Source: an uncultured Clostridia bacterium (lineage in GTDB: Bacteria > Bacillota > Clostridia > Lachnospirales > Cellulosilyticaceae). Taken from it: a stretch of 64,000 nt of DNA. Numbering within the stretch: the stretch's first letter is position 1; every line of letters begins with the position of its first letter. The notes beneath the pieces were generated by a model. The model had not been told where the DNA came from and did no database searches. It saw only the letters and a list, made by a program, of their open reading frames with translations. Shown here piece after piece: positions 35,994 to 47,737 of this stretch. The DNA is taken from NCBI GenBank assembly GCA_937921505.1, contig CAKZUB010000014.1, positions 45,680 through 109,679 of the forward strand. The letters are read 5' to 3'. The position numbers and the translations under genes were made by a program.

Positions 35994-35998
35994 AAGTC

Positions 35999-37099
35999 TT
36001 AGCCCTCCATTCTTATATAACCCTCAATCATCATATCCTCTTCAAAGTTTTGCCACTTAACATTACTTAGACTAATAGCTTCCCTCATAAAAAGCCTCCC
36101 TACGCCTCCGACCGGAGACCTTGCTTCACTTCCACCTATTATTTTAGGTGCAATAAAGGCATTAACTTTATCTACTATGCCAGATTCTAGCGCCGAATAG
36201 TTTAGTTCACTGCCTCCTTCTAAGAGAACACTGTCGATCTTTTTTTCTCCAAGCTCTTTCATGAGGTACTTTAAATCAACTCTATTGTCCCTTATAGGCA
36301 TAATAATGATTTGTGCACCTTTAGCCTCAATTGCTCTTAGCTTTTCTTCTTTTGCAAATTCTGTCGTTGCAATAATTGTTTTGGCAGTAGAAGTCATATT
36401 AAATATGTTGGCATCTAAGGGCACTCTTGCACTGGTATCTACAATAATCCTAGCTGGGTCACTTCCTGTTTCTTTTTTTAGCCTTGTATTTAAAAAAGGA
36501 TCATCTTGAATCACAGTGCCTATTCCGACCATTATCCCTGCAACTCTATGTCTGAGTTCATGTACATAATGTCTTGAGGCTTCATTGGTAATCCATTTTG
36601 AGTCTCCAGTCCGTGTTGCTATTTTGCCATCTAGCGTCATAGCCGTTTTAAGTATACAAAAGGGCAGCTTAGTCGTTATATATTTTAAAAATATCTCATT
36701 TAGCGTCTTGCTCTCTTCTTCTAAGACGCCCACAACAACTTCTATCCCATGGTCTTTTAAAATTTGAATACCTCTGCCTGCCACCTCAGGATTGGGGTCT
36801 TCCATCGCTATTATAACTTTCTTGATGCCCTTTTCAACTATAGCTTTAGCACATGGTGGTGTCTTGCCATAGTGTGAGCAAGGCTCAAGTGTGACATACA
36901 TAACTGCCCCGTTTACGTCTTGGTTAGCATTTTTAAATGCATTTATTTCAGCATGAGGTCCTCCGTAAACCGCATGGTACCCTTCTCCTATAACTTCTTC
37001 ATCTTTAACAATGACTGCTCCTACAAGCGGATTGGGATTTGTATAGCCAATACCTTTCCTGGCTAACTGCAATGCTCTTTTCATATATTTTGTATCCAT
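35999..37099 (-). CDS. ribD: Bifunctional riboflavin deaminase/reductase
   Basis: 366 residues. The N-terminal deaminase has GPHAEINAF and EPCSHYGKTPPCAKAIVEKG, completing the zinc site. The C-terminal reductase has CILKTAMTLDGKIATRTGDS and a glycine-rich VLLEGGSELNY. The start was set at 37099, 8 bases after AAGAGGTG; the frame extends 11 codons upstream without a ribosome-binding site. It is first in ribD-ribE-ribBA-ribH-HAD. Only 136 bases separate it from the next gene upstream, and no FMN riboswitch is seen. Confidence 0.95.
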   Translation of the reverse strand: MDTKYMKRALQLARKGIGYTNPNPLVGAVIVKDEEVIGEGYHAVYGGPHAEINAFKNANQDVNGAVMYVTLEPCSHYGKTPPCAKAIVEKGIKKVIIAMEDPNPEVAGRGIQILKDHGIEVVVGVLEEESKTLNEIFLKYITTKLPFCILKTAMTLDGKIATRTGDSKWITNEASRHYVHELRHRVAGIMVGIGTVIQDDPFLNTRLKKETGSDPARIIVDTSARVPLDANIFNMTSTAKTIIATTEFAKEEKLRAIEAKGAQIIIMPIRDNRVDLKYLMKELGEKKIDSVLLEGGSELNYSALESGIVDKVNAFIAPKIIGGSEARSPVGGVGRLFMREAISLSNVKWQNFEEDMMIEGYIRMEG

Positions 37100-37169
37100 A
37101 TTTTTAACACCTCTTACTCTATTGTTACCCATAATAACTAATAAATTTACATGCAGCGCAAAAAAATAA

Positions 37170-37193
37170 AAACCCTGAATCTCTTCAGGGTTT
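37170..37193 (-). terminator. Terminator upstream of ribD
   Basis: Perfect arms AAACCCTGAA and TTCAGGGTTT around a 4-base loop. On the minus strand TTTATTTTTTTG follows. It closes the signalling operon that ends at 37236. Confidence 0.9.
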
Positions 37194-37235
37194 AATTAAG
37201 CAAAATATATAATTTGCTTGTTATTTCATTTATAC

Positions 37236-38219
37236 CTAACTATATACGCTCACTTGATTACGTCCATTTTCTTTTGCTTCATAAAGAGCTTGATCTGCCA
37301 AGCCTATAAAAAGTTCAACAGAATCTAAGATACTGGGAATGATTGTAGCTACTCCAAGACTAATTGTCAAGTGAGGATGTATCTTAGAATTCTTATGAGC
37401 AATATGAAGTGCTTCAACATTTGTTCTAATTGTTTCAGCAATTTTATTAGCACCTTCTTGATCAGTCCTTGGAAGTACGACTACAAATTCTTCGCCTCCA
37501 TATCTTGCTACTAAATCTCCAGGGCGATTAATGGAAGCCGCAATTGTTTTTGCAACACTAATAAGGCACTCATCTCCCTTTATATGTCCATAAGTGTCAT
37601 TGTAGGCTTTAAAATAATCAATATCAATTAGTACAACTGATAAAAAAGTCTTCTCTCTTATAGCAATCTTCCAATTTTCTCCTATATATTCATCAAATTT
37701 TCTTCTATTGGGAACTCCAGTAAGTCCATCCATAGTAGAGAGAGATAAAAGTTCTCCATTTGCTTCTTGTAGTTCAAGAACTTCTCTTAATTTTTGCTCA
37801 AGCTGATCTGCTTTTTCTCTGAGCAACTTAGATTGTGTTGCAAGCTCTAAAAAAACGCTTACTTTACTTTTTAATATAATAGGCTCGATAGGCTTAAATA
37901 AATAATCTAACGCTCCAAGTTCGTATCCCTTAAACATATATTTTTGTTCTTTATAGATAGCTGTCACAAATATTATAGGAATATGACGTGTTCTTTCACT
38001 TCCTCGCATAAATTCTGCTACTTCAAAACCATCCATCTCCGGCATCTGAATATCAAGTAATACAAGAGCAAATTCATACCCTAGCATTAGTCCTAGTGCT
38101 TCATTTCCTGAGGTAGCCTTAACAATATTACAATTAAAATCTTCTAGTAATCCTTCTAGAACCAAAAGATTTTCAGGTCGGTCATCCACAATAAGTATAT
38201 TAACATTGTCATTACTCAC
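37236..38219 (-). CDS. Response regulator with GGDEF diguanylate cyclase domain
   Basis: 327 residues. The REC domain (about 5-125) has Asp12-Asp13 and phospho-acceptor Asp56 (VLLDIQMPEMDG). A coiled linker (about 125-160) leads to a GGDEF domain with LTGVPNRRKFDEYI and the active-site signature YGGEEFVVVLP. It should make cyclic di-GMP when phosphorylated. The start was set at the GTG at 38219, 6-8 bases after GAGGTG; the upstream GTG at 38228 lies inside that site. Last gene of the hybrid-kinase operon. Confidence 0.92.
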   Translation of the reverse strand: MSNDNVNILIVDDRPENLLVLEGLLEDFNCNIVKATSGNEALGLMLGYEFALVLLDIQMPEMDGFEVAEFMRGSERTRHIPIIFVTAIYKEQKYMFKGYELGALDYLFKPIEPIILKSKVSVFLELATQSKLLREKADQLEQKLREVLELQEANGELLSLSTMDGLTGVPNRRKFDEYIGENWKIAIREKTFLSVVLIDIDYFKAYNDTYGHIKGDECLISVAKTIAASINRPGDLVARYGGEEFVVVLPRTDQEGANKIAETIRTNVEALHIAHKNSKIHPHLTISLGVATIIPSILDSVELFIGLADQALYEAKENGRNQVSVYS

Positions 38220-38229
38220 TTTATTCACC

Positions 38230-38793
38230 TCATTCTACTAAACGATTTAATAATTGCCCAATATGGGCTAATGGTACTATATAATCTACATGTGACATTT
38301 TGATTGCTGCACTCGGCATTATAGACGCCTCGGCAGTTTCCGGATCCTGCACTATAGCAAGCCCTCCTTTATTTTTAATGTACTTTAATCCCAAAGCACC
38401 ATCACTATTTGCCCCTGTAAGAATCACTCCAATTAGTTTATCACTATACACATCTGCTGCTGACTCAAAAAGAACATCTATAGATGGCCTTGCATAGTTA
38501 ACTTTTTCATCAACTGATAATGTTAAATAACTATCTTTTTCTACCATAAGATGATAATTGGGTGGAGCAATATAGACACACCCTGAAACAACTCTTTCTT
38601 TTTCATCAGCTTCCTTTACCAAAATATTACATAAGTTATCAAGATACTTTGCAAGAAAACTATCTGAATGAGGATTTAAGTGTTGTACAACCAGTATAGG
38701 TGCCTGAAAATCCGAAGGTAATTGTGTAAGAATAGTTTTTAATGCTTCCATACCTCCGAGTGACGTTCCAATAACAACGGCTTGATACTTCAT
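38230..38793 (-). CDS. CheB-type methylesterase domain protein, no receiver
   Basis: 187 residues, only the catalytic domain of CheB. Ser11 (VIGTSLGGMEAL), His38 (LVVQHLNPHSD) and Asp131 (LTGANSDGALGL) form the triad. The missing REC domain means activity is not gated by phosphorylation of this protein. It is followed at once by the REC-GGDEF gene and preceded by cheR. In such clusters CheB/CheR act beside hybrid kinases rather than in flagellar chemotaxis. Confidence 0.9.
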   Translation of the reverse strand: MKYQAVVIGTSLGGMEALKTILTQLPSDFQAPILVVQHLNPHSDSFLAKYLDNLCNILVKEADEKERVVSGCVYIAPPNYHLMVEKDSYLTLSVDEKVNYARPSIDVLFESAADVYSDKLIGVILTGANSDGALGLKYIKNKGGLAIVQDPETAEASIMPSAAIKMSHVDYIVPLAHIGQLLNRLVE

Positions 38794-38840
38794 ATCTATC
38801 CCTCCACATAACCTCTATGAAAATTAGCATAGACTTTTCA

Positions 38841-39689
38841 CTAAGCCTCAAATTTCTTTTGAAATATTCTCTGCTTCAAGTCAATAGCTTGAAACTTTTC
38901 TTCATAGCTTGAAAATCTTAAACTTTCCTTAGTTCCTAAGCATAAGATACCGCCATAAGTTAAACTATCACAAAATAGAGCAATAACTCTATTTTGAAGT
39001 TCTTTATTAAAATATATTAATACGTTACGGCATATAATAACGTGCATTTCACCAAATACACCATCCGTTACCAAATTATGATCTGCAAAGATAATTTTTT
39101 CTTTTAACCCTTCATCTATTATTGCAGAATCAGTTTTAACTGTATAATAGTCAGAGAAAGATGTAAGTCCACCAGCTTGTTGATAGTTATAGGTGTATTC
39201 CTTTATATTATCAAGTGAATACATCCCACTCTTTGCCTTTTGCAGTACCCTTTCATTAAAATCAGTAGCATAGATTTGGCATCTGTCGTACAAGCCTTCT
39301 TCCCTAAGAAGTATGGCCATTGAGTAGACCTCCTCCCCTGTTGAACATCCCGCATGCCAAACTTTTATAAAGGGATAGGTTTTTAAAATTGGAATAACAT
39401 CTTTTCTTAAGGCCTTATAAAAAGGTGGATCTCTAAACATTTCAGTAACATTAATGGAAAAATCCATTAGCAGTACTTCAAAAAAACTTCTATCTTGTAA
39501 AACGCTATAAGTCATTTCGGAAATACTTCCTAATTGAGAAATAGTAAGCCTACGCAAGATACGCCTTTTAATATGTGCCTGTGAATAACTTCTAAAGTCA
39601 TACCCATACTTTAAAAATATGCCTTCTAATAAAAGCTTTATCTCTATGTCTTCATTACTTAAGTTTACTAAAATATTATTCTGTATCAT
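38841..39689 (-). CDS. CheR-type protein methyltransferase
   Basis: 282 residues. The N-terminal helical CheR domain ([17 protein letters not shown]) is followed by an S-adenosylmethionine fold with [20 protein letters not shown] and [16 protein letters not shown]. It methylates glutamates of a receptor-like protein. No chemoreceptor gene is visible here, so the substrate may be the hybrid kinase or something encoded elsewhere. Its ATG overlaps the stop of the kinase gene (ATGA). Confidence 0.9.
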   Translation of the reverse strand: MIQNNILVNLSNEDIEIKLLLEGIFLKYGYDFRSYSQAHIKRRILRRLTISQLGSISEMTYSVLQDRSFFEVLLMDFSINVTEMFRDPPFYKALRKDVIPILKTYPFIKVWHAGCSTGEEVYSMAILLREEGLYDRCQIYATDFNERVLQKAKSGMYSLDNIKEYTYNYQQAGGLTSFSDYYTVKTDSAIIDEGLKEKIIFADHNLVTDGVFGEMHVIICRNVLIYFNKELQNRVIALFCDSLTYGGILCLGTKESLRFSSYEEKFQAIDLKQRIFQKKFEA

Positions 39690-42600
39690 TTATACAACCA
39701 CACCCTTAAAAGTGATATTAATCTATCGACTTGAATAGGTTTCGTTAAATAGTCATTTGCCCCTGATTCAATACACTTTTGACGGTCTTCCTTCATTGCT
39801 TTAGCTGTGAGAGCAATAATCGGAATCTTGGAAAATGTATGATTCTTTCTAATCTCTTTCATAGCTGTATAGCCATCCATCTCCGGCATCATAATGTCCA
39901 TTAAAATCAAGTCAATATCTGTATGCTCACTTAGTTTATCTATCCCTTCTCTGCCATTACGTCCTACAACTATCTTGATTCCCTTTTCTTCTAATATACT
40001 AGAAAGTGCAAATACATTCCTCATATCATCATCTACAATTAATATCTTTCTGCCCTTTAGAGCTTCTTCTTTTTCCTCATTTGTATGAATCATTGTATCT
40101 TTTTGAATATTGTTTTCATGATTTAGCTTATTAAGAAACAAATTGACTTCCGATGTTAATCTATCTATTGACCTTGTTCCTTTAACAATAATACTGCTTG
40201 CATACTTGTGCAATGCTCCCACCTCATGTGTAGCTAACTCTTGTTCAGTGTAAATAATGATAGGCATATGAATAGTAGTTTCATCTGCTAGCTGCTCTAG
40301 GAAATCAAACCCCGACATATCTTTAAGATTTAGATCTAGTATAACACAATCAAAACCCTCTGTTTTTAATAGGTGAATCGCTTCTTTGCCTAGCTGTGTT
40401 GAGAAAATCATAATATCCTTTTTATCTATTATCTCATCTATACTTTGTTTGACATCATCTTCTATACCTAGTACAAGTAGCTTTTTAAACTTTTTAGTTG
40501 TAGCCGCTTCAATTTTATTAAATACCTTGTTAATATTTTCTACACTTATAGGTTTTTGCATATAGCCTATTATAGCATCTATTTGATGATTTTTATTTAT
40601 AGCTTCACTTCCTGAGAGTATATGAATAGGTATATCCCTTTCACTGCTATTTCTTAACTTTTCTATTACTTCCCAACCATTTATATCCGGTAACCCAATA
40701 TCTAGTAGGATGGCATCTGGTCTATGTTCCCTAGCCTGTTTAATACCACCTTCTCCATTCTCTGCCATTATACACTTATATCCCTTCTCCTTTGCGAGCT
40801 CCTCCAAAATATGTGAAAAATGATTATCATCTTCAATAATCAGAAGTAATTTTTCCTCCGATGTACTAGGCATTTTGTCGTTAGTTGACTCAACTTCTAA
40901 TACGCTGACATTTTCTTCTTCAATATCTATTGCTTTTGGCATTTCTAATGGAAGAATAAGTGTAAAGGTACTTCCTTTATCTTTCTCACTTATTAAATGA
41001 ATACTTCCTCCTAATAGTTGTGCAAGCTCTTTTGTAATAGATAACCCAAGCCCTGTACCTCCGTATTTTCTACTAATAGTACCATCTGCCTGTTTAAAAG
41101 CCTCAAAAATGGCTGACTGCTTATCTACCCCAACACCTATTCCTGTATCAGATACGGAAATAGATATACCCTTTTGAATAGCAACTGGTAAGTCTAATAA
41201 CATCTCTTTACTAGGATAAGTCATTTCCAGTGTTACATTACCTTTTTCGGTGAATTTGAACGCATTAGATAATAAATTATTTATAATTTGTCTCACCTTA
41301 TGACCATCTGTCATGATAGATTCTGGTAGGTCCTTGTTAATAACTACATTAAAATCTAAGCCTTTATTTTCTGCTATCTGTCTGAACGCTTTATCCATAG
41401 TATAAGCTAATTCCTGAAAGCTCATAGGTTCTAAATGAATATCCATCTTCCCGACTTCGATCTTTGAGAGATCTAGAATATCGTTAATAAGTCTAAGAAG
41501 TTCTGCTCCTGAGGTGTGTATTGTACTGGCAAACTCAAGTTGTCTTGCAGTAAGCGGAGCCATATCTTTCTTATGAGCTAAAAGCTCGGATAGCACTAGT
41601 ATACTATTTAATGGGGTTCGTAATTCATGAGACATATTTGCTAAAAATTCTGATTTATACTTATTAGCTACTTCTACCGCCTCTGCTTTTTCTTGAATTT
41701 CTTTTTGGGCTAGAAGCAAATGCTCATTTTTCTTATGAATATCACTTTTTTGAAATTCTAAGTTTCTAGCATGCTCTACAAGTTCTTCATTAATAACTCT
41801 TAATTCTTCTTGTTGCTGTTGTAGTCTCTCTTCTGACTCCCTCAATGCTCTTGTTTGCTCTTCAAATTCTTCATTACTTTGCCTTAATTCTTCTTGCTGA
41901 ACTTGTAATTCTTCAGATTGTATAAGCGTTTTTTCGAGAAGTTCCTCTGTTTTTGTATGAGACTGTAATGCACTAATGCTTATAGCAATATTTTCACTAA
42001 TTTCATCTAAAAACTTAAGCTGTATAGGGGTAAATGCTAAAAATGAGCCAAGTTCCATAACCCCTATTACCTGATTATTTATTAAACAAGGTATAACACT
42101 AATATGCTTCGGTGCAGCTTCACCTACTCCCGAGCTTATCTTTAAATAGTCATTTGGAACATTTGATACTAAAATCTTTTGTTTCTCCAAGGCTGCTTGT
42201 CCCACAAGTCCCTCTCCTAAATTAATTTCATCTAAAAGATTCATAGATTTTTTATACGCATAGGCACCTTGCAACTCATAGATATCCTTTTCATTCTTAA
42301 TATATAATCTTCCAATGTGTACATTCAGATAACTGGCTATATAGGATATGACATTAGTGCTCAATTTCTTTATACTCTGTTCTCCACTCATTTTTGCGCT
42401 TAGTTCAGCTTGACCTGTTTTAAGCCAACTTTGATTTTTATTTTCATTGATAATAATCTGCAGTTTCTCCATGAATGTATTAAAGAACCTCGCCATGTCT
42501 CCTAATTCATCTTCAGAATTTACTTTTAGCCTTACCTCTAAATCTGCTTCACCTTGTGAAATTTCTTTAAAAGTATTTGTAACTGTTTTAACAGGTAACA

Positions 42601-43564
42601 GTACACTTCTAATAATTCCTAGAGAGATGATAACTGACAAAAATAAGGCTAATAGCGATAGTAGTATCATTCGAGTGATCATAAATTGATATTCTTTTGC
42701 TATCTTAGGCTTATAAGTTGCTTGTTCTTCTATGATAAAAAGCTTGATATTCTCTGCAATAGCTGATACCTCCGGACCTATTTGATCTAAATGCTTGATC
42801 GCTTCATTGCGGTCTTCAGTTACGGATGCTATCTCAATAAAATTTTCAACATATATTTGTTTATTCTTTTGTATTAAATCTAAAAGTATCTTTTCTTCAT
42901 CGCTATTACTAGTATTTTGTAAAATGACTATCCATTTCTCCATTTCTGAAAAATCTTTTATGACTATGTCTACTCTATCAAGTTCATTAAGTGCTAGAAA
43001 TCTAGCAATTTGCAGCCTTGAATTTAATAGGTGTCTTAGTGCATTTCCTGTTCCATAAACAAGTGTTTCATCTTTTTTTAGGTGTACTAACTCTAGCAGC
43101 TGCAACAAGCCTTCTTCAATTTCAGGCCCCTTAATACTAAGTGTGCTATATAATTCAGTTCTTTTATTATCATAGGCAACAATTTTATTAAAATCGTTCT
43201 TATATTCCCTTGAACGTTCTAAAATCTGCTCCATAATCTTTTGTACTTCAGGATTATTCATGCTACTTTTAAGTTCAAAAATAAATCCCTCCATTTTGTT
43301 AAAACGACTTTCAAAAAGCTCTTTTTGAGAATCTTCTCCTAGCTCTATAAAGCTTTCTGCCGCTAGACGTGTTTCTAGTAAATTAGCTTGTATTCTGCCA
43401 ACTAGCATTTCGCCCGTTGAGATTTCTGTATACCGCGTAAAATGATCATTCAGATTATTCACACTAAATACTGAGAACATCACTGCCATAATTAATAAGA
43501 TAAGAAGCATACTAAATCCAATAGATATCTTCATCCCTAGTTTTAATTTTTTAAATAAATTCAT
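39686..43564 (-). CDS. Hybrid sensor histidine kinase with three receiver domains
   Basis: 1292 residues. In order: a membrane segment (about 10-32), a helical extracellular sensor, a second membrane segment near 300, HAMP, GAF (about 385-535) and a Gln/Glu-rich coiled coil. Then come HisKA with the phospho-His in [15 protein letters not shown] (about 645) and HATPase with [15 protein letters not shown] and GGTGLGLSI. Three REC domains follow: [33 protein letters not shown] and [17 protein letters not shown]. The middle receiver lacks the usual DD pair. It is first in the operon with CheR, CheB and REC-GGDEF, its likely outputs. Confidence 0.93.
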   Translation of the reverse strand: MNLFKKLKLGMKISIGFSMLLILLIMAVMFSVFSVNNLNDHFTRYTEISTGEMLVGRIQANLLETRLAAESFIELGEDSQKELFESRFNKMEGFIFELKSSMNNPEVQKIMEQILERSREYKNDFNKIVAYDNKRTELYSTLSIKGPEIEEGLLQLLELVHLKKDETLVYGTGNALRHLLNSRLQIARFLALNELDRVDIVIKDFSEMEKWIVILQNTSNSDEEKILLDLIQKNKQIYVENFIEIASVTEDRNEAIKHLDQIGPEVSAIAENIKLFIIEEQATYKPKIAKEYQFMITRMILLSLLALFLSVIISLGIIRSVLLPVKTVTNTFKEISQGEADLEVRLKVNSEDELGDMARFFNTFMEKLQIIINENKNQSWLKTGQAELSAKMSGEQSIKKLSTNVISYIASYLNVHIGRLYIKNEKDIYELQGAYAYKKSMNLLDEINLGEGLVGQAALEKQKILVSNVPNDYLKISSGVGEAAPKHISVIPCLINNQVIGVMELGSFLAFTPIQLKFLDEISENIAISISALQSHTKTEELLEKTLIQSEELQVQQEELRQSNEEFEEQTRALRESEERLQQQQEELRVINEELVEHARNLEFQKSDIHKKNEHLLLAQKEIQEKAEAVEVANKYKSEFLANMSHELRTPLNSILVLSELLAHKKDMAPLTARQLEFASTIHTSGAELLRLINDILDLSKIEVGKMDIHLEPMSFQELAYTMDKAFRQIAENKGLDFNVVINKDLPESIMTDGHKVRQIINNLLSNAFKFTEKGNVTLEMTYPSKEMLLDLPVAIQKGISISVSDTGIGVGVDKQSAIFEAFKQADGTISRKYGGTGLGLSITKELAQLLGGSIHLISEKDKGSTFTLILPLEMPKAIDIEEENVSVLEVESTNDKMPSTSEEKLLLIIEDDNHFSHILEELAKEKGYKCIMAENGEGGIKQAREHRPDAILLDIGLPDINGWEVIEKLRNSSERDIPIHILSGSEAINKNHQIDAIIGYMQKPISVENINKVFNKIEAATTKKFKKLLVLGIEDDVKQSIDEIIDKKDIMIFSTQLGKEAIHLLKTEGFDCVILDLNLKDMSGFDFLEQLADETTIHMPIIIYTEQELATHEVGALHKYASSIIVKGTRSIDRLTSEVNLFLNKLNHENNIQKDTMIHTNEEKEEALKGRKILIVDDDMRNVFALSSILEEKGIKIVVGRNGREGIDKLSEHTDIDLILMDIMMPEMDGYTAMKEIRKNHTFSKIPIIALTAKAMKEDRQKCIESGANDYLTKPIQVDRLISLLRVWLYK

Positions 43565-43617
43565 CCTAGCTATACCCCTCTTATATCCACGTATTTCGAT
43601 AATGAACGATCTGTAAA

Positions 43618-45921
43618 TTAAATAAGCTCTAATACCTGAAGAACACTCCTTGCTATATTCCTTTCCTTCCCTTGATAAGGAAAAGAATGAATATGGATGG
43701 CTGGATTAAAATTAATCTCTATAATAGAATAGTTGCTTGCTTCACTTTGGTAATCCTCAAGCATCATATCTACTCCGCAAAACTTAGCTTCAACTGCTTT
43801 TGCAGCTTGCACAGCAATTTTTTTAAACTTATCTGGGATACTCTCAGTATAGTCAATACTGTCTCCACCTGTACTAATATTTGAGTTTTCTCTAAGGTAT
43901 ACAACCTCAGATACTTTAGGTATATCATCAAAGCCTATACCTTTTTGTTTTAAGAACAACTCACTGCTTGTATCTAATTCAATTTTTTCCAGTGGTGTTT
44001 TGTAACCTTTTCCCCTTAAGAAGTCTTGATTTTTAATAGCGACCAGTTCTCTTATCGTATGATGCCCATCACCTTTTACATTAGCTGGAACGCGGTGCAA
44101 GATGCCTGCTACTTCATCTCCAATGACTAAAAACCTATATTCTTTTCCTTCTGCAAATTCTTCAATAAGTATCGTGTCATCATGTTTAAATGCTATTTCA
44201 AGAGCATATATAATATCTTCTTCTGATGCACCTTCTGGGAAAATACTAATACCTATTCCAAAATTAGTAGACTTAGGTTTTACAACAAGCGGCTTATTTG
44301 CATATTTACATGCCACAAAGCCAAGATTTTGGGTAGCATTAACCTCTATGCCTTTTGGCACACAAACATTGTTTTTGTCTAGTATTTTTTTAGTAACTGT
44401 TTTATTTTCCATCATCAACATAGTGATATAGCTATCTTTAGAAGTTTTAGTAGCTTGTTTAACGTATTCTGTTTTATCACCTTTACTAAGTGCTATAAAG
44501 TTATCTGATCTATCTAACACCTCAATACTAATCCCTATTTTTATAGCTTCTTTCATAAGAATCTGGGTGGAAAGCTCAAAATCTTCGTAACCTTCAAGCT
44601 TATAACGATTTGCATAAGCTTCTTGTTTATAGGCTTTGGCTAACTGAATATGTGCAACTAAGTAACCTTCTTTTTCTACTTTTTTAGTAATCTTATAAGC
44701 ACACGTTTTAGTTACATCCAATGCTTTTTCTACAAATGTATCAATAAGCGCTTCCCACTCAAGTCCTAAAACTTGGCTCATATTGTTCATCTGTGCAAGT
44801 ATATCTAGCATCCACTCTGACCTATCTTTTGATTTACCATCCTTTTTAAGCATTATACTCTCTAAACCATTTTTCGAAATGAGTTTTTGATTAAATAAAG
44901 CCTCTCGCTGCCAATCTAAGTAGTCTGTTTCTTCCTTAAGCAATAAGTAGAGCATAAAAACATGTGTAAACTCTAAATCTTCCATACTCATACCACTTTT
45001 TTCAAATGGGTTAATATCTATGCTTCTAATCTCTATATATTGAATCCCCTCATTTTTCAATGAACTTAAAAGATTTTTATTGTCCTTGGCTTTAGGTCTG
45101 ATTTGAGTATAAAGCTCTTTATGACTTTGTATCATATTTTCTTTGACAAAGTCTTCTATGCTTGCAATGTAACTTTCTACACTTGTATAATCTGGAAATA
45201 GGTCTGTATGATTTTTATAGCCACATTCTCCATTTCTATAAGATACTGCCCCCTTATTTGAGAAACTATCTTCTTGAATAGGCACTAGTTTTTTAGTACA
45301 TTCTCTCGTATAACTAGTATGAATAATAGGCGCTGCTCCTGTAAGATAAATAAGCAGCCATCTGTATCTTAAATAATTTCTTGCAACCTTTAAATAAAGA
45401 TCATCTTTAAATAACTTATAGCTTATACTTGGCTTCTGATGCCTATATAACTTTTCAAATAAAGCTTCATCAAAAGAAAAATTATAATGTATGCCTGAAA
45501 TAAGTTGCTTTTTACCACCATACTTTTTAAATAATTTTTCTCTATACTCCCTGGCAATTTTACATTCTTTGGAATCACTGTACTTAGCAATTGGAATGTA
45601 CTGCTCATCTGGTATATCACAAGGCATAGATTGCGGCCATAGATATTCATCTCCTATTTCTAACGCTACAATATCATAGAGCGCGTTTAAAAATGAATAA
45701 GCTTCTCGCGTCGTTTGAAACGCCGGCGTAATAAGTTCTGGTTGACTTTCTGAAAAATCTGTTGTGATATAAGGGTGTAATAATTTATTACCAAACACAT
45801 ATGGATGATCAGTTGTTGCAAGCTTGCCATCCTCTTTTACTCTAAGTGCCTCTCTTTCAATGCCAAATCTCCCCCCTCGGAGTTCTTCCTTATCAAATAA
45901 TTCTTTAAACAGATAGAGCAT
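43618..45921 (-). CDS. gshF: Bifunctional glutamate-cysteine ligase / glutathione synthetase
   Basis: 767 residues, typical for GshF. The N-terminal gamma-glutamylcysteine ligase ([48 protein letters not shown]) is fused to a C-terminal ATP-grasp domain ([55 protein letters not shown]). It makes glutathione from its amino acids. Its start overlaps the end of the MATE gene by 17 bases, so it is in the MarR-MATE operon. Confidence 0.95.
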   Translation of the reverse strand: MLYLFKELFDKEELRGGRFGIEREALRVKEDGKLATTDHPYVFGNKLLHPYITTDFSESQPELITPAFQTTREAYSFLNALYDIVALEIGDEYLWPQSMPCDIPDEQYIPIAKYSDSKECKIAREYREKLFKKYGGKKQLISGIHYNFSFDEALFEKLYRHQKPSISYKLFKDDLYLKVARNYLRYRWLLIYLTGAAPIIHTSYTRECTKKLVPIQEDSFSNKGAVSYRNGECGYKNHTDLFPDYTSVESYIASIEDFVKENMIQSHKELYTQIRPKAKDNKNLLSSLKNEGIQYIEIRSIDINPFEKSGMSMEDLEFTHVFMLYLLLKEETDYLDWQREALFNQKLISKNGLESIMLKKDGKSKDRSEWMLDILAQMNNMSQVLGLEWEALIDTFVEKALDVTKTCAYKITKKVEKEGYLVAHIQLAKAYKQEAYANRYKLEGYEDFELSTQILMKEAIKIGISIEVLDRSDNFIALSKGDKTEYVKQATKTSKDSYITMLMMENKTVTKKILDKNNVCVPKGIEVNATQNLGFVACKYANKPLVVKPKSTNFGIGISIFPEGASEEDIIYALEIAFKHDDTILIEEFAEGKEYRFLVIGDEVAGILHRVPANVKGDGHHTIRELVAIKNQDFLRGKGYKTPLEKIELDTSSELFLKQKGIGFDDIPKVSEVVYLRENSNISTGGDSIDYTESIPDKFKKIAVQAAKAVEAKFCGVDMMLEDYQSEASNYSIIEINFNPAIHIHSFPYQGKERNIARSVLQVLELI

Positions 45922-47233
45922 CCTTATACTCCTTCCAAACTTTAAATTTATAAATCAAATGGGCACTACTACCCTTTAATAGACTTGAAACTGCAATAGT
46001 GATCCATACCCCCGTTAATCCCCAAAACTGTATAAATACTAGAGCTAAAGGTATACGTAAAGCTGTAAAAACAATACTGATAGCAGCTGGTATTTTAGGA
46101 AGCCCAACCCCTGTAAAAGTACCATTAGCCACCATTTCAATTGTACCAAATATTTGTGCCATGCCTACTATTTTAAGATACTCACTTGCTATAGCAATTG
46201 TATTTTGTTCTTTAACGAAAATACCAACAAGCGTTTCTGGTATACTAAAAAATATCACTGCCATAACACTTGAATAAAGGACTCCTATTGTGAGTGCTGC
46301 ATCATAGCCTTTATTAATACGTTTATACTTGTAAGCTCCATAGTTCTGCCCTACAAAACTGGCTATAGCACCACTTAGGCCTCCTGTTACCATAAGACTA
46401 ATAGATTCTATTTGAAAGCCAATTCTTTGTGCTGCTATAGCACCTGGTCCAAATCCTGCTATGATCCTGGCAAGTACAATACCCACTAGTGTAAACAATA
46501 TTCTCTGAGTCGCCATAGGTATACCAAGTCGCATAATCTCTCTCATTCTATTATACACAAGTCCTACTTTTTTTCTATATTTAAAGAAGTTCTTCCCTCT
46601 TACATTAAAAATTATAAACATAACACTATTTGAAATGAGTGTCGCTACTGCGGCTCCTAGTACCCCAAGCTTTAAACCATAAATAAAGACAGGATCTAAG
46701 ATAATATTAAGTATAAGTCCTATTGCACTAATATGAAGTGCGGCTTTAGTGTTTCCAAAACTTCCAAGAACTCTTACATAAAGCAAATTAAAAAAAGAAA
46801 AAAATAAAATAGGTACATTCATAAGCAAATACAAATAGGCATCTCTTTCTATGCCACTATCGCCTAACTTTAGAAAATCTATAAAAATCTTCCCAAATAT
46901 CAAAAGAATAGTACCATATCCTACACTAATGATAACATTTAAAATAATTCCTGCATTCATATACTCGACTACTGCTGTGTCATCTTTTTTGCCAACTGCA
47001 TGAGAAACCTTTATACCCGTTCCTGTGACAGCCAGTGCATTAACTGCATAACCCAGTGCTATAAAAAACCCAGACGAACCAATACTCGCTACCGCATTAC
47101 TGCCTAAGCGCCCTACCCATATCATATCTACGAGATTATAAGTAAGTTGTAAAAATGAACTTCCCATAATAGGAAGAGCAAGTGCAATAATAACCTTTAC
47201 AATATTCCCCTCTGTCAGATCAATCTTTTTCAT
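45905..47233 (-). CDS. MATE-family efflux transporter
   Basis: 442 residues with twelve predicted membrane segments. ALPIMGSSFLQLTYNLVDMI and GSNAVASIGSSGF are the N-terminal MATE signature, and the second half repeats the fold (GPGAIAAQRIGFQIESISLM). It is a cation-coupled exporter of drugs or metabolites. It is coupled by a four-base overlap to the MarR regulator and by a 17-base overlap to gshF, so its substrate may be connected with thiol stress. Confidence 0.93.
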   Translation of the reverse strand: MKKIDLTEGNIVKVIIALALPIMGSSFLQLTYNLVDMIWVGRLGSNAVASIGSSGFFIALGYAVNALAVTGTGIKVSHAVGKKDDTAVVEYMNAGIILNVIISVGYGTILLIFGKIFIDFLKLGDSGIERDAYLYLLMNVPILFFSFFNLLYVRVLGSFGNTKAALHISAIGLILNIILDPVFIYGLKLGVLGAAVATLISNSVMFIIFNVRGKNFFKYRKKVGLVYNRMREIMRLGIPMATQRILFTLVGIVLARIIAGFGPGAIAAQRIGFQIESISLMVTGGLSGAIASFVGQNYGAYKYKRINKGYDAALTIGVLYSSVMAVIFFSIPETLVGIFVKEQNTIAIASEYLKIVGMAQIFGTIEMVANGTFTGVGLPKIPAAISIVFTALRIPLALVFIQFWGLTGVWITIAVSSLLKGSSAHLIYKFKVWKEYKDALSV

Positions 47234-47676
47234 TCTTCCGACTCCTTACAAGCCTTCACTGCCTCTAAAAACAATGTAAAACTTTCAAGGACCTGTTCCC
47301 TTTTATCTGGAGGAATGCGTTCAAGTACTTCCGCATAATAATTATTTCCTTTATCTTCAATGTGTTCATAAAGCTTTTTTCCTTTATCCGTAAGCGTCAA
47401 ACTCACATACCTTCTATCTGTACAATTAGTAATCCTATCTATTATTCCCGATTCAACCATTCTATTTGCCGTTCTGCTAATTGTACTTGAATCTGTCCCA
47501 AGCACCTGTGCAAGATCCACAATACAAACTTCTTTTGCATTTCCAAGTTCTGTGAGTATTTGACACTGTGCTAAAGTAATGCCACAGCAACTCACTTCTT
47601 CTTTCATTCTCCAGTTCATATCTCCTTCCAATTGCTCAACTTTTTCTCTTAATAACTTCACTTTTTGCAAGTTCAT
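47230..47676 (-). CDS. MarR-family transcriptional regulator
   Basis: 148 residues. The winged helix-turn-helix reads VCIVDLAQVLGTDSSTISRT, followed by the wing DRRYVSLTLTDKGKKLYEHI. Three cysteines (CCGITLAQC near residues 29-37) lie at the entry to the DNA-binding domain and might sense thiol or metal stress. It is first in the operon with MATE and gshF, which it probably represses. Two inverted repeats cover its own promoter. Confidence 0.9.
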   Translation of the reverse strand: MNLQKVKLLREKVEQLEGDMNWRMKEEVSCCGITLAQCQILTELGNAKEVCIVDLAQVLGTDSSTISRTANRMVESGIIDRITNCTDRRYVSLTLTDKGKKLYEHIEDKGNNYYAEVLERIPPDKREQVLESFTLFLEAVKACKESEE

Positions 47677-47737
47677 TAGTTTCTCCTTCCCATCTTTATG
47701 ATGATATGCTCTAAAGTATGTAGTTTCTGCCTTTTTA

